Shown here one piece after another: positions 44,886 to 57,600 of a stretch of DNA of 64,000 nt; position 1 is the first letter of the stretch; every line of letters starts with the position of its first letter. The translations under genes were made by a program, and so were the position numbers. Origin of the DNA: Heterobilharzia americana (Eukaryota > Platyhelminthes > Trematoda > Strigeidida > Schistosomatidae). Below the pieces are notes generated by a model. That model made no database searches. It was not told the DNA's origin and was given only the letters and a program-made list of their open reading frames with translations. The stretch is from the NCBI GenBank assembly GCA_944470555.2, contig OX104127.1:153031776-153095775 (forward strand). The letters run 5' to 3'.

Positions 44886-47000
44886 AAAGGGTGACCTCAG
44901 AGCTGATTTAACGATTGAAATGTTTATTTTTCATATTAGACAATTATTTGCATATACATGAAGTCAGATTTAGACAAACAGTGATAAAACTGTAGCATTT
45001 TACGTACTTTTGGGAGTTACTGATTTCTGTCAGTTACGGTGGATTTTTTAGCGTATCGACAATTAGTTCACAGAGTTCAGGGAAATACATTATCATATGA
45101 GCAAATTATGGCAGCATGTTATTTATGAACAAAAAAGTATGACCATGGTGATATGATAGTTTTTTAAAGTAAAAATTAAGCATTAGATAGAAGTGCTCAC
45201 TTTCATGTCCTGTAAACTTTGTTACACATTTTCGAACATGGAATATTGTAAAATCCATGCATTTTTGGGCCAAAAGTACCATGTTGTTATGAAGTGTCAT
45301 TTTGTAAAAAATGTGGTATTTTCTTATCGTACTACCAAGTCTTTTACCCCTTTGTTTGCAGACAGTGTTCAGCTTAGCCCAGCCTTCAAAAATGGTGACA
45401 GCAGATGTTTTTTACAGAACAAACTAACTAATTGAGTAGATTTATCAGTGGCCTGGTCCATAGAATTTAAAACTATTGAGAGCATTATTTATCACTTGCC
45501 TATGGTTTTGGAATCATGCTATCTCTTTATATGGAAGGACTTCAGCAGCTTTAATTGTGTTGTGGCTTAGATACTATATCCGATATTTGTAATCCTGGTT
45601 CTATGCATTAGAATCCAAACAGGTATCTCATGCTTCAGATTTGAAGCTGGTATATTAGAGGGTAGCCACATGATAGGAACTGTAGTACTGAATATCTTAT
45701 TTTACCTGCAGTACTTAGGACAGTAAATAACATTTTGATAACCTTGTTATCTCCCTGTTTGCCACATACTTTTGGCGTGGTTATGAATGTGTAAACATGT
45801 AACGTTCATCCGCACCTTTTACGGGATCGACACTCAAATGTTTGGTTGTACAGAAATGTTTTTTAAGGGTCAGTGGAGAATACTTGTAGCTCAGGTGGAT
45901 GATCTTGACTGTGTTGTGTTCTCTGAGTTAGGTGATTTAATCGGGAAGTTTTCATTATCTCTCTAGAAAACATCATTTATACTAACTTCAGTATTAAATG
46001 AGCTGTCAATATCTCTCCATGAGTGATTAAGCAGCTTGGCCTCACCAACTAGTTTCTGACTAGTTGTCACTGACAACGAAAGCTCCTCGATTAAATCGCC
46101 CAGCTCATAGAGCACATAGCAACCAAGTAAGAGAATCATTGAAATGCGAATGTGACAGATTTACTTCCTAAGTGAAGAGCTAACAATGACTTTGCTACAT
46201 GAATCGAATTGAATCACAAAGTTCTTTCTTGATGGTAGATTGAAACTAAAGGTGCTTACAACACATCCAAAGTGTTAATCAATATAAACTTAGATTTAAT
46301 TATTTATTTTTACGCCTTGCAATTTCTTACGCTGTTTACATTGTGATATTCAGTAGTTTCTTAACGCTTATTTCCTAAATGAACTCGTTTTATTTTAAAA
46401 TTTATCTTAGGTGGTAATGTTAAAGCTTGGCTGATGGCCAGATTCATAGATAAATGGAGTCATATGAGAGGAATAATAAGAAGCATGTAAACGTTTCAAC
46501 TTTTTCCATTCCTAAATATATGTTTCTACTAACTAGCGCATTTTCTACTGGCTTACATCAGTCGACTTCAGTGGATACTTCCAAAAATAAACAGCTTTTT
46601 GAAAGCTAGTATAACGACAGATGGAATAGCTAGACCCCTAAATATTGTGATAACAGTCACTGATGCATACAATTGTTTCAACTGACTGACTTAAAGACGC
46701 TTATCATCGCTGAATGTGTTGCTTCCCCTTACTGTAGTAAAAAAGAGGCTATAAATCGACCGCAACAAGTCGGAACACTGGAGAGGGTAGCAGGTGGGCA
46801 TAAAAGCCAAGGGTGAATGTCATCTCCATGGAGTGCTGGTTTTCATATCAAATAGTAAACTCTTGAAATCGACTCTTAGGAAAAATGGTGACCATGATAG
46901 CTCTTGACTAATTTAGGAGAGGACTAGACAAGCACAGAAATCTATTTAAGGAGGATTGATTTATACACATAGCCTTCTACACTCAAACCACAAATCTGAA
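44886..47000. other. AT-rich, no gene; one foldback repeat
   Basis: No coding motif found. 45896-46140 is a foldback repeat (listed separately). Confidence 0.35.
45896..46140. repeat. Foldback repeat
   Basis: TGTGTTCTCTGAGTTAGGTG followed by ATTTAATCGGGA near 45915 is mirrored by TCGATTAAATCGCCCAGCTC followed by ATAGAGCACA near 46085-46115. Arms about 55-70 bp with some mismatches, spacer about 110 bp. Confidence 0.65.
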
Positions 47001-47006
47001 TCTAAA

Positions 47007-47354
47007 TCATGTTCCTGTTAGGATATATTTACCGACTTTCCTTAAGTGATCTACCTTACACATAACTACTGTTAAGTTGCCTTTATTAGAGTTGACAATT
47101 ATCATATTGTAGTTATTTCCTAAGTTTTTCAGTGGCAACATTTCTGATTTCGTTAGGTTTTGGCATTTCAATGTTAGTGCAGATTGTGCTCGGGCCTGTT
47201 CAGCAGTTGTTTCATGTGTTAAGCTGAACTCAACTTCTATGCTAGGTATGACACTTTCTGGTTTGAGCTCAGTTATCGCTACACTGAAGCTTAGTCCTTT
47301 CTTGAAAACTTTTACTTCACTTGAGTTTAATTCTATAGTTGAGAGATTGATCAT
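47007..47354 (-). mobile_element. Penelope-like element N-terminal fragment
   Basis: 115 codons: ELNSSEVKVFKKGLSFSV, KPESVIPSIEV, then a ALKNLxKNxDIIIVxADKGN-type block (here LKNLGNNYNMIIVNSNKGNL, with TVVM and a KVDHLRKVG end). This is the N-terminal domain just before the RT of Penelope-like elements; the downstream RT is absent. Confidence 0.7.
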
Positions 47355-47570
47355 TTACTTAGTTCGATTGATGGCTGATGGTGTATGTGATTAAAGTGAT
47401 AATGATCAATAACATCTACTTGAATGGTCATCTACAAAACAATACCGTATTACTGTGTGCTTTATTAAGCAAACAGTCAAATATGGAACCATATGGCATC
47501 ACTATGCTCAAGTTACACCCTTACAGGTTGATATTCATCATAGATTGACAACATCTGGGGAAGCACTGGA

Positions 47571-47627
47571 AACCTGGAAGCACTGGGCAGCTGTATCTTT
47601 CCATTTTGAAACTCCTCAGCGGTGTGA
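47571..47627 (-). ncRNA. Hammerhead ribozyme, left arm, degenerate
   Basis: Minus strand: ACACCG then CTGAGGA intact, GTTTC ... GGAAAGATAC where GGACGAAAC is expected, AGCTGCC, then CAGTGC. The GAAA box is disrupted. Confidence 0.45.
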
Positions 47628-48065
47628 ATCCATGACCCCACCAGGAATCGAACACAGGACCTTCAGGTTCGTGACCAGCTCGTCATCATTGAGGTACTGG
47701 GTCAGGATCCAGTGACCCACATTTCTTACTTCTGTCATTTCACAATACAGAGTGACCTCCATCTAAGTCCGTTGTTGAGTATCTGTCCTCATGTTCGACT
47801 TGGCTGGCCCTACCGGTCACGACTTCTCATTGGAGCCTCAGGAATCACCTCTCGAAGGCAGTTCCGATGAGATTTCCAGTGGGGCCTACCAAGTCGAACG
47901 TGAAAACGGATACTGAACAACGGATTTGGATATAGGTCATGCTATATCGCGAAATGGCAGAAGTAAGAAATATGGACCACTGGGTCTTGGCCTAGCAGCT
48001 TAATAGTGAAGTGCCGGCCGCAGAATCTGAAGGTCCTGGGTTCAACCTCTGGTAGGGTCACGGGT

Positions 48066-48112
48066 CCACACTGCTGAGAAGTTCCATAGTGGAACGAAAC
48101 AGCTGTTGAGCG
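48066..48112 (+). ncRNA. Hammerhead ribozyme, right arm, G8 changed
   Basis: CTGAGAA (48074-48080), a perfect 6-bp stem II GTTCCA-TAG-TGGAAC (48081-48095), GAAAC (48096-48100), AGCTGTT. The core differs from CUGANGA by one base: the Gly-position equivalent G8 is A. G8 is needed for catalysis in hammerheads, so this copy should be slow or dead in spite of its well-paired stem. Confidence 0.6.
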
Positions 48113-48170
48113 CTACCAGGTTTCTCATGTTTCCCCAACTGATATCAGTCTATGATAAATACCAGCCTGA

Positions 48171-48590
48171 AAGCAATAGGTAAATCCCTATAAAACTCAA
48201 AATTGAATTATACTCTTACACTTTTTGCTAACTTCAGAAAATATATTATACTCTGCTAATCTATGTTTTTCACAACACTCTAGGCTAAGCTGAAACTTCA
48301 TACTATCTCAGCAGTCTAATTTAAAACTCATAGTAACATGTGCATCATGTTGACTAGTTTTAAATTGACTTCAAAGTGAGTTTACACTTTTTTATTGTTT
48401 GGATTTCTCAATGAATGTGAGACAAATCAAATTTATTTTAACTGACTCTTCTCTATTTAATGCTAACAGCTTTATCAATGTTATCGTAAACTGCAATTTA
48501 AAATATCGAAGCTCATATAGAAATCTTGATTTCAGTTTTTCTGGATGAATGATTCTGCGTTGTGAAGTTGTTGACTAAGATGACGATCAT
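48171..48590. other. AT-rich spacer
   Basis: Nothing recognised. Confidence 0.3.
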
Positions 48591-48599
48591 ATGTAGTCT

Positions 48600-49520
48600 A
48601 TTATATGTGATGAGCGTGTGGATAGCAGGTTGGGGTTCGTGTGCACACACGTGCTTATAGTTCTTATCGTATTTCCGTTATGTCAGTATGTGACGGTAGG
48701 TTGGAACCAAGTGGACCTCTGTTTTATCCTGTCATTCTTATATAGAAAATTTGATTCGACTTTATTTGTAGAGATTCTGCTATGAAACGTTTCCAAAACC
48801 TTTCTGAATAAATCTGATATTGTCTAAGTCAACCACGTGACTTGGAATCATACCGTGTAGAGCTATGGCTGAAGTGTTTTCAAGTTTTTTCTGATCAGCT
48901 TAATTTCTCAGGGGTCAGGTGGAAGCTCTACTTTGTTCATCTTTTCTACGTTTAGTTAAATGCGGAGTTTGGCTTATGTATATTGCATCACAGTTTGAGC
49001 ATTTCATTCTATGAACAAAATTAGATTACGAATGCAGGGGAATTTTGTTTTTCGCATGAATTAAGGTGATCTGTGAGAAGTATGGGGTTCTGTAGAACAC
49101 TAGTATTTCATTTGTTAGGTACTCTCCCAATATCATCTGGAGTGTGTGACCTGCATGGGATGACTATTATTTCTGTCCATGGTTGCTGAGTACTTTTACG
49201 ATAAGGTTTAATATTTAATATTTTTTGAATTGTACTTTCCGGATTACTATTCATTTTAAGGATCTTATTCACTTCATTTTCATCCATTATTAGAGTGCAT
49301 GTTTATCCTTAAAGGTTAGGGGGCCGAGATGGAAAGAATTAAAGCCTAAATATTTGTTTGAATATGTCACTTTTCTGCAAATAGTCAGGCCAAAATATCT
49401 ATTCTCTTTCAGCTTAACAAAACAACCACAGAAATGTAATTCACTGCTATCCGTTTCTTTTTCTGAGCTGAACTTGATATTGAGGGATCCAGTATTCAAC
49501 TGATTTAAGAATGGCTAGTA
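48600..49520 (-). mobile_element. Penelope-like element remnant (RT thumb and GIY-YIG)
   Basis: Minus strand from 49499: SLNIKFSSEKE, a LTICRKVTYSNKYLGFNSFH block (PLE thumb: Y-R-K-P-T-x-S-x-R-Y-L-D-F-N-S), then IPCRSHTPDDIGRV near 49130, and MKCSNCDAIYIGQ-like sequence read near 49000-48960 (CNxxYIGxT, GIY-YIG start) followed by decayed sequence. Stops in all frames. Confidence 0.65.
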
Positions 49521-51340
49521 CAAGTGACATCCACAAATTCCGGCTAGCGACTATTATGAAATAGCTGTTAGCATCAAATGATGAAACGTCACTTAAATTT
49601 ATTTTGCTTTGGATTCATGTGGAAATAATAATACGAAACTAATTAGTGCAATTTACCCAATGCCAAAAGTTTCTCAAACCGTTAAATCTCAACTAGTTAG
49701 TTAGATGAAGGCTGCCGATAGGAAGGCCTAGACCTAGGTTTCGTGCTCGTTAGCACTCATCAGCAAGGGGTATCTGCGACTCAGACGGAACCGATGTCGG
49801 GCTTGATATTCGAAGCAACGTCAACTAGTGCTACAGCTCAGGACCTTGCCAATCAGCCATTCGGTTTATGACTGTCCTAATGGCCACACTGCAGAATGAT
49901 CAGCAGAATTTGATCCTCACTTAGGATCCAGACAACTTGAAGTTGGTTACCTTGGAGTTACCGATCAACAAATCCCAACTTGTTTTGGATATCTGCAGAG
50001 TTCATGCTAGTTGTTGTCACTATAGTTCAAAGAAGAAGGTTTTTATTGAAAGTAGATAAAGATGTTTTGTTTAGTTGTTTATTCATATTGTCAACAAAAA
50101 CGAAATAAAATATTTCGTCTCTTAAATATCGACACTTTTCTGAGGTAATAAACGCGTGAGAACAATAATTTAGGTCGAATAATATAAAGTTTTGCGTCTC
50201 TGCTCAATGAAAGCAGTGATGATTGACAAGTTTAGTTATACTGAGGAATAAAAAGCATCCCGTTATCTAGTTTTGGAAGCTATATAACCATCCTAAGACA
50301 ATGCTATTAGAAAATGAATAGTTTTTCTCATGGTTTTACTCTACGGTACTGTAAATGGTAAACTTAAAAAGAGAAGTGATATCGAGATATTATGCAAATG
50401 CCCATATGTGGCGACATACGACAAGCTAATCATTTTATCTGCCCATAGAAACTGCCATATTACTGTTTCGGGTTGGTTTTATGGTTTATTAACACCTCAA
50501 TTGGAAAACCAATAAATGTTTCCAAGATTCTTTGCACCGTCAGTAGAAGTTCTGGTGCTACAAATGTAACCATAATTTCAGAAAGTTTTGGAAAATGTAA
50601 GTGAAAAGCAGCTTAATTAGAATATTATGAACAAAATGAAATTCCTCAAAGATACAAAATGATAATCTACTTCTTTATCAGCCAGAAAGTTATTTCAGAA
50701 AGCTCATTTCATACCCACCTCAAACGCGCTGCATTTTCTGAATGCACTGCAAATAAAAAAATTTACAACAGTGAAAATCAAAATCTATTCCTTCAGGATA
50801 ACTGATAGATCTTTGGGAATGAAACTGTTCATTTTCCATAACAAAAATCCATCAGAAGGTGATTTTTTTTCATAGAAAATGAGAATGCAGATGTGAAAAC
50901 GTATTTTATTTAACTCCGCTCTCTTTCTTTCTCTGGCTAAAGACATCTAAAATGTTTATCTGATAACCGCAGTACTCTACTTATTGAACCTAGGATGAAA
51001 TCTATCTGTTGTGACTTTTTACCATTATTTTACTCTATTTTGGACAAGCTGGTGCTCATATATTTGTGAATTCTACATTCTAAATGTCTCTTTGTTTAGT
51101 TTCACGTACATATTATTTCATATTTTATACTGCCAGTGAGATATTAATATTCCTCTTTGCGAAGAACTCATTTTCTTAGCTGCTTATTCGTGAATATATA
51201 GTTGAAGGGAGAGAATTTTCCTCGGTAGTTTTTGCACTGAGGTTAAAGTAAATTGAATGATAAAGGAAATTTACTTGTAATAATAAAATAAATAATTAGA
51301 AAGTAATGTATAGTAACTTCCCAGCATAACTATCTGAAGT
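49521..51340. other. No gene recognised
   Basis: 49690-50000 is relatively GC-rich and contains short palindromes (GGCCTAGACCTAGG; GTGCTCGTTAGCAC), possibly a decayed repeat. A 61-codon plus frame at 50330 has no motif. Confidence 0.3.
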
Positions 51341-51349
51341 GATTCATCC

Positions 51350-52080
51350 CTTACAACAGCCATGGCAAAGAAACAGGTTGCGCATATCTCTTTCAAACAC
51401 TTAATGATGGTTTGTACTTTTAAATTGCTAATGGTTGAGCTACACCTAGTTATCATAAACTTACTCCTTTTGAGGGTTTGCTTACACTTCATGCAGAATA
51501 CTGAAGGACTTATCAAAAGAAATCAAGCGTCCAGTGTTTAGAAAGTGTTCTGCTACACAGCTGAAAGTGCTTTTCCGTTCTGTCTTTTTCAGTGAAGCTG
51601 GATAGTGTTAACTAGAGGGTTCTGCAAGATAGTGTATGGTACGGTCAACGTGCTTTGTGCCACAGAACGAAGCAAAGTGGCACGCCAATAATAATTTGGC
51701 CCAGCTGATCCTTTGCGTAGTGATGAGTTTCTGGCAGGAGAGTACGATTTTAAGATTGGAGGCCGAAAATGTTCTACTTATGGATCCTGTTGGCAGCTTC
51801 CTAAGAACGTCTGTTACATCATCCCTCTTGAATTCAAGGTTCAACAGTAAAATCCTTTTAAGACCAGTATTTGAGCTTTCTATGGTGTTTTATGGCTTTA
51901 AACAAGATCTTTACAAAATCTTTAGTTTGCCGTCTTTACTATCTTCTGTGCATAGTCTTTGTATTCTTGAGGAGGGCAATTGAGAATAAGATCGTCTTTA
52001 GGACCTTTTTTAGCTCACTGCCTTATGAAAAACCTAGAAGACGCAGCCTAGTCAAAAATAATCAGTAAGCTTCAATTCTA
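51350..52080 (-). mobile_element. Penelope-like element remnant (C-terminus)
   Basis: Minus strand: LNCPPQEYKDYAQKIVKT near 51985-51930, NTGLKRILL, then the frame 51844-51608 with LPTGSISRTFSASNLKIVLS and the endonuclease start FCGTKHVDRTIHYLA (family CGxKYIGRTxRxLxxR), then EHYP, LNTGRLISFDKSFSI and LFLCHGCC-type remnant. The GIY-YIG Tyr-Ile-Gly has become HVD. Inactive. Confidence 0.7.
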
Positions 52081-53680
52081 CGAAAGATACGTTCGTAGAT
52101 ACGTATGCCTTATTATTTGGAATGGGAATAACAGCCTAGAAAACCTACTTTAAACTTCTGGTATTGATTACCCATCCATCAGATTCATTGTTGAAGCAGT
52201 CAAACTGAAAGTTCCACTCAGTTGGTGTCCTGCTTCAAAGTAAGCATAACAGTTCATTCCAGAGATCTATTCCCAGAAAGCCCACTTAGAACAGGTAGTT
52301 TATTAATTTTCAAAGTTGTATCTCCTTAAACAGAAACAAAATCTTATCAATCCACTAATTTATTAATTTTTATCTATCATAGTTTTCAACAATGAACGAA
52401 ACAAATTTTACAACATAGACCAGAGAGTGGGAATATTTGTAATTACATGAAATTAATCGTTGCTATACGAATAGTCCCATATGGTGTAGTGATTAGAATT
52501 CTGAACTTTGAATCGAGCGACTCCAGTTCGAGTAAGATATCTATCATTACAGATAATTGCTTTTATAAGACGAACGATATTGGAAAGTTAGAAAACATTT
52601 TGCAACTCCATTTCCAAAAAAAATAAAAATGTGTAGAATTTAATTATCACCACAGGGCATTCAGCTGAACTGCACAAAACACTTCCAAATTCTAACAGCC
52701 TATACTGGCTTTGGTTAGCATAGATGCGACAGTAATTAGGGTAAGTCAATCAGTAAGGAATTATCCAGTTATTGACCGACCAACACTGTATCTAATAGTC
52801 ATCTGAACTTCCGACATTCTGTCGACCATCTTCCAGGCTGGAATTGTATTTAGGACGCCTAATTGTAATATCTCTGACCAAACCGGTGAGCTATTAATAG
52901 ACACAATATTCAACACCTGAAAACTTGTTGTCATAAAACCTAGAGCATCTAAACTTCTGCACTTGTGAGCTTTAACTCATTTATTAACTATTGAAAGCGT
53001 TATCGACATAGTTGAAATATTAAAGAAGGAAATAAAAATGTGCTTCTTTAATGATTTTTTAATTTGATTAGTACAAACTAGGCTTCTTTAACTGTCGGAA
53101 TAGCTTCTGGAGTAAACATTCCTTTGAACTTACGGACATTAATTTAGCTTTCATCTAGGAAATAATTTCAATAGAAAAGGTTATACTTTTAAAAGAGTAA
53201 TTTAAACTATTACTGTTAGGTGGTGATTGGAGATGAAATGAAAAAATGAACCACGATAGGATTAAGAGAAGCAGCCCCCATGTTACTGGTCTAGAATTGT
53301 ACTAACTGAGCTAAACGCATCTGTCTGATCAAAGCTATCTCAGTTAGTCTCAGTAATTATTTAAATTAACCGCCGAAAGTATAGCGGTATGCAGCAATTT
53401 TACAGAGATTCCAAGGGAGGAACGATACAGTTTCGGCTTCATTTACGATGTCTAAACTTCTACTTGGATCTCTAAGAAGGAAGTCTGAATCAAATTCACT
53501 TGCTATTAAAAATTTATTAAGAATTAAGAAGATAATAACTTATTTAGCAGCGAATAGAATCTTTGGAATAAGAAAACAGCTTATGTTTGTATGGAAAATA
53601 GCTGATTGGAAGATCATATGAGCGAAACAGGGCTGATACAAACTATTAAAATGTAGGCGGGAACTGTTTGTTCATGAAAT
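52081..53680. other. No gene recognised; tRNA-like fragment inside
   Basis: AT-rich. The only recognisable item is the tRNA-Glu-like fragment at 52475-52535. Confidence 0.3.
52475..52535 (+). pseudogene. tRNA-Glu-like fragment
   Basis: TCCCATATGGTGTAGTGATT followed by AGAATTC is the 5' half of a eukaryotic tRNA-Glu (box A). A degenerate T-arm-like CAGTTCGAGTA (box B) follows at the expected distance. The 3' acceptor strand that should pair with TCCCATA is missing, so this is a tRNA pseudogene or the head of a tRNA-derived SINE. Confidence 0.5.
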
Positions 53681-53683
53681 TTG

Positions 53684-53689
53684 TTTATT
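53684..53689 (-). terminator. Candidate polyadenylation signal of the TAL gene
   Basis: AATAAA on the minus strand about 72 nt after the stop codon. Confidence 0.55.
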
Positions 53690-53760
53690 TTCGCACAGAT
53701 GACACACTACCTTTTAATTGTATACTTTTACATAAGTTGTATCCTCGTGGTTTATCACTG

Positions 53761-54622
53761 TTAACACGGTGTTCTCCACACAAGACAAACATGATTATTG
53801 TGCTTAAACTGAATCGACATGAATGGTTCATGCGAGAAATTCATCCAGTATGAACCAGTTAATATGACGACCTGCCAGACACGACCATGTTGTGAATCCA
53901 AATATGATTTCAGTTTACTGGTCACCTCTCTCATTTCATTGCCAGTTTTTCCGGTACTGCCAGCGATTTCTTTAAACTTACTGCAGATTTCGTGCTGTTT
54001 ACTCGTTGACATAGTTGATGCAATAATTTCAATATCATTGGGGAGATCAGGTACCTTTCCATCTTTGGCGCGTTTCATTTCGTCTCTTAGATGACGTCTA
54101 AAATAGATATTTTTTAGAGGGGGGGGGAAAGAAAACAAGAAATGTTTTAATTAATTCAGGGACAAAACAAAAATGTCAAGAAACAAGAGAAGTAAAGTTT
54201 AGCTAAGAGAAGAGTAGCATAGAAAATAGCAACAGGTGTACTGGTTCAGGTTGAAACATTGAGAAACACTCTGTCACAAGAAAACATTCTTCTTATTCAG
54301 ATAAGGGATACTTGACCGAAAAAAGATTATTCCGACTGGAGTTTTGGTAATCTTATGACATACAAGTCATTTTTTGTGATTAAATAATTCAATTCTACGT
54401 CGGTATGTTTAGGTTTACTTAGTTTTCAAGACGCCCATCTCTATTAAGTCTATGAAACGGTTTTCTTATCGCTTTACATGATTGAGTTTGGCACCTTGAC
54501 TGTCGCTAAAAATTCACCTGGCTGAGTTCATTTGATCATCCAAAACTTTTTTCATGTAGATAATATGCACAAACTATACCTCTACTACCGTAGCCTTTGA
54601 ATTTATTCAAGTTTACATGCAA

Positions 54623-54660
<38 letters not shown>

Positions 54661-57600
54661 TGGAAACTGACACAACTGACAGACATTTAGCCTAACTGAT
54701 TGCTAGTGCACTTCTTCATCACTTGGGACAAAATATTTGTGATACGATGAGTAATCTACCTTAACTTTATTTTGTCTATATACTGTGATTATTTATTAGT
54801 TTTACTTCCCAAGAAAGTGGTTTTATGTTTGTTACCCACTTTGTTAAGATTTCGCAGGATGTTTCACTGGTATCCTATTCAGTTAGTTTAGAAGCGCCTA
54901 TTAGTCAAAATTGAGACTAGCATTTTGTGAACGAGAACTCTGCTATCCAGTGAAACCTAAAGCGTCGACAGTTGCTAATAAACCACTAGTCTGTGTTGTA
55001 AATCCCGTGAACAGTTAAATAAAACGATGAAATTAGCAGCCAACTGTTAATTTTCCAAATTCAAACACACGTCATGAGGATTTTTGGCGTAAATGCGAAA
55101 TAAGTTATCTCCACTTTGTAGGTATTTCCTGCATATTAGCATCAGCATATAAAAAATGTAGGTACAGGGCTTCCTGCTAATTGTTCCTAATATCTAATAC
55201 AATTTGCAAATCATGTTACCCCGTCTAAGAATGTCATGGCTGTTGAAAGTTGTATTGTAAAATAAAGAATAATTTATTCTAAATTTTTTTATGTATGGAA
55301 CACAAGTACAACTAACTCAGTATAATTCTGGTCTAAGAAAATGTAGAAAGTGAATAGCTTACATTTCTGACTGTTTCAAACCGAGTCCACGACAAAATTC
55401 GTCCAAACTGACTTTACCATCTTTGTCTGTATCGAACCTTGAAATCCATGACTGAAAATAAAAATGTATTCTCTTTAGAAATCAGAACAAACTACGCACT
55501 AGGTATTGCTACAAAATATGTTGTTTAGAAGTCAACATCCATTCAGTTTCTTCAGGATTTTCTCTAAAGTCTAAGATTAGCATTTTAAATAAATTTTTAT
55601 TCACATTTGTTTAGCCATAAAACCAAAGTAAACTGGATTTCTGCGATACATCTTGCTAATAATTTCACCTGGTTTTGGTTTCAACTGATATTTGACCATT
55701 CAAAAGAAAATTATATAACATTTTGATGACATTCCAGAAATCAGTTTTTTTGTCAAATAATTTTCGATATCTATCCATGTTCTTCTGTTTTGTTGACCTT
55801 GAGTATAGAAACTATAATAGTTCAGTACACCTTCACGCCGACTCATAATCTTCATTGTTAACAACTCACCTAAAGAATCTCTTAAAAAAATTGTCGAGAA
55901 CCAGAAATTCTAACTACAAAGGTGTATTTAACTGAAATTGGAAGTAGGTGTTAAAATTTTGAAAATCATGCGTATACAAAATTAGCATGATCTATCATTC
56001 TGTAAAAGTGTTTGTCATCCTTGGCTAAGAACCACCAACCAGTTTACTTGAAATTGATCAAATCTTTTCTTCTATCCAGAACAAATCTTGGTTGTATAAT
56101 TTTATTGAGACAAATGCATGTGCAAATGACATCCTGCCCATCTTACTATGTATTTATCCAAGTATGAATAAAGTTTTATTTATAGTTTTTTCACAAGCTT
56201 TATGTCATTAACTGTAGTAGTGGCATGAACGATGACGGTCGACAGGTTTGTAAGAAAGCTACTACACTCTTTTGGCATGTAGGTACTACCTCTGTAATCG
56301 GAAATATGCGTGTATTCCGCATCATGTATGGACAACACTAGAAAGTTCATGGGTTGCAGTCTACAGCAATTTACTATAACACAACCTATTCTAAACAACA
56401 CAACCAGTGTGGTCAATTTCTTTGTCACGTTTACGGGTGTCTGTAGAATCTTCATTCTCTTCACTATACTGCATTGTGAACCAAAAGAAATGGGTGATTT
56501 TCTTGAATTTGAAGATTTGACTTTGATTTTCTGAACATCAAGAACTAGCAAAACACAACTTTTAAATAATTCAGCATTTTCTTTTATTAATAATAACCTC
56601 ATTTGAGACAATATTTTTGATAAAGTTTGGAATTATTAGTATGTAAAGTCACTGAGTTTTATGAAATCATTTCTTACCTTCCGTAAGCAGATATGAAGAG
56701 AGATATGAATACAGAGGACGACTGCTGTTAAAAAAATGAATGTAGCTAGTTATCTGCCTGAACTCAAATATCTGTTAAATACAATGTCGGTCAGATTACT
56801 AAAAGGCATATCACTAACCCTGCTGGCAGCTTCCAAAGCCGCACGCAAACAACAAAGTACTTATGCAGTAGACTAATGAAGACTACAGCGAAACAATGAA
56901 GAATAATTTGCAAAGGACAGGGATTAATAAATCGTAAAAGCAGAGGTTGAGCTACGCCGAAAAGTTCCAGCCTCCTTAAGTAATATCTTAAGTCAAGGAC
57001 TTTTTAGAAGTTAGCAAGATATGAAACGATCACCAGAAATCGGTAGAAAAGTGGGTAAAACTCAGTTTACTTTCTACAAAGGTTTCTTCAGTATTGCAAG
57101 AGTTATGGGACTAAAGCAATTCACAGAAGTGTATTTGCACCTGAGACTAAAATTAACGATCTAAGATCTAGCCTCATACCATTTGAGGAAGAGCAATGAT
57201 CAGTTTGGGATTGGAAACCATCTAACTGAGGGACGATAGGTATAGAAACTGTGAGGTCGTCAGCATACAACGAAGTTAGTCTTGTTAGAATGTGGTAAGT
57301 CATGTAAGCAGAGAGAAGGCAAAAGTTGGAAGTACAGTACCTTGAGAAAGACTGACTTCACTAGTCGGTGACGCGGCACACTCCCCTTGAAAAAAGTAAT
57401 GAAGCACATTATCTACGGAATTCTTTCGAACTAACTTTACTGAGTCAGATAGTCATTTATAAGATAAATAGTTAGGTGGAAGACCAAAGAACCACTTTTT
57501 ATTTTATTGCCATTTTCACATCAGTAATACAATAAATAATAAGGTGAACAAATCAGGACACTTGGTATGAAGGTCGCTGGATTTAGTCAAGTTAGATTAT

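Larger units (their letters stand above)
47525..48170. repeat. 640-bp palindrome of two hammerhead-bearing repeats
   Basis: The two halves meet at about 47848 with almost no spacer. Outer ends GATATTCATCATAGATTGAC and its inverse near 48150; then GAAACCTGGAAGCACTGGGC / its inverse; a box-B-like GGAATCGAACACAGGACCTT / its inverse; ACATTTCTTACTTCTGTCAT / its inverse; TCCGTTGTTGAGTATCTGTC / its inverse; TTCGACTTGG / its inverse. Arms are alignable along their whole ~320 bp with many substitutions, so the palindrome is old. Confidence 0.85.

Noticed and set aside
52475..52535. Functional tRNA-Glu gene
   Set aside because: The 5' half fits, but the acceptor 3' strand is absent and the anticodon arm is distorted.
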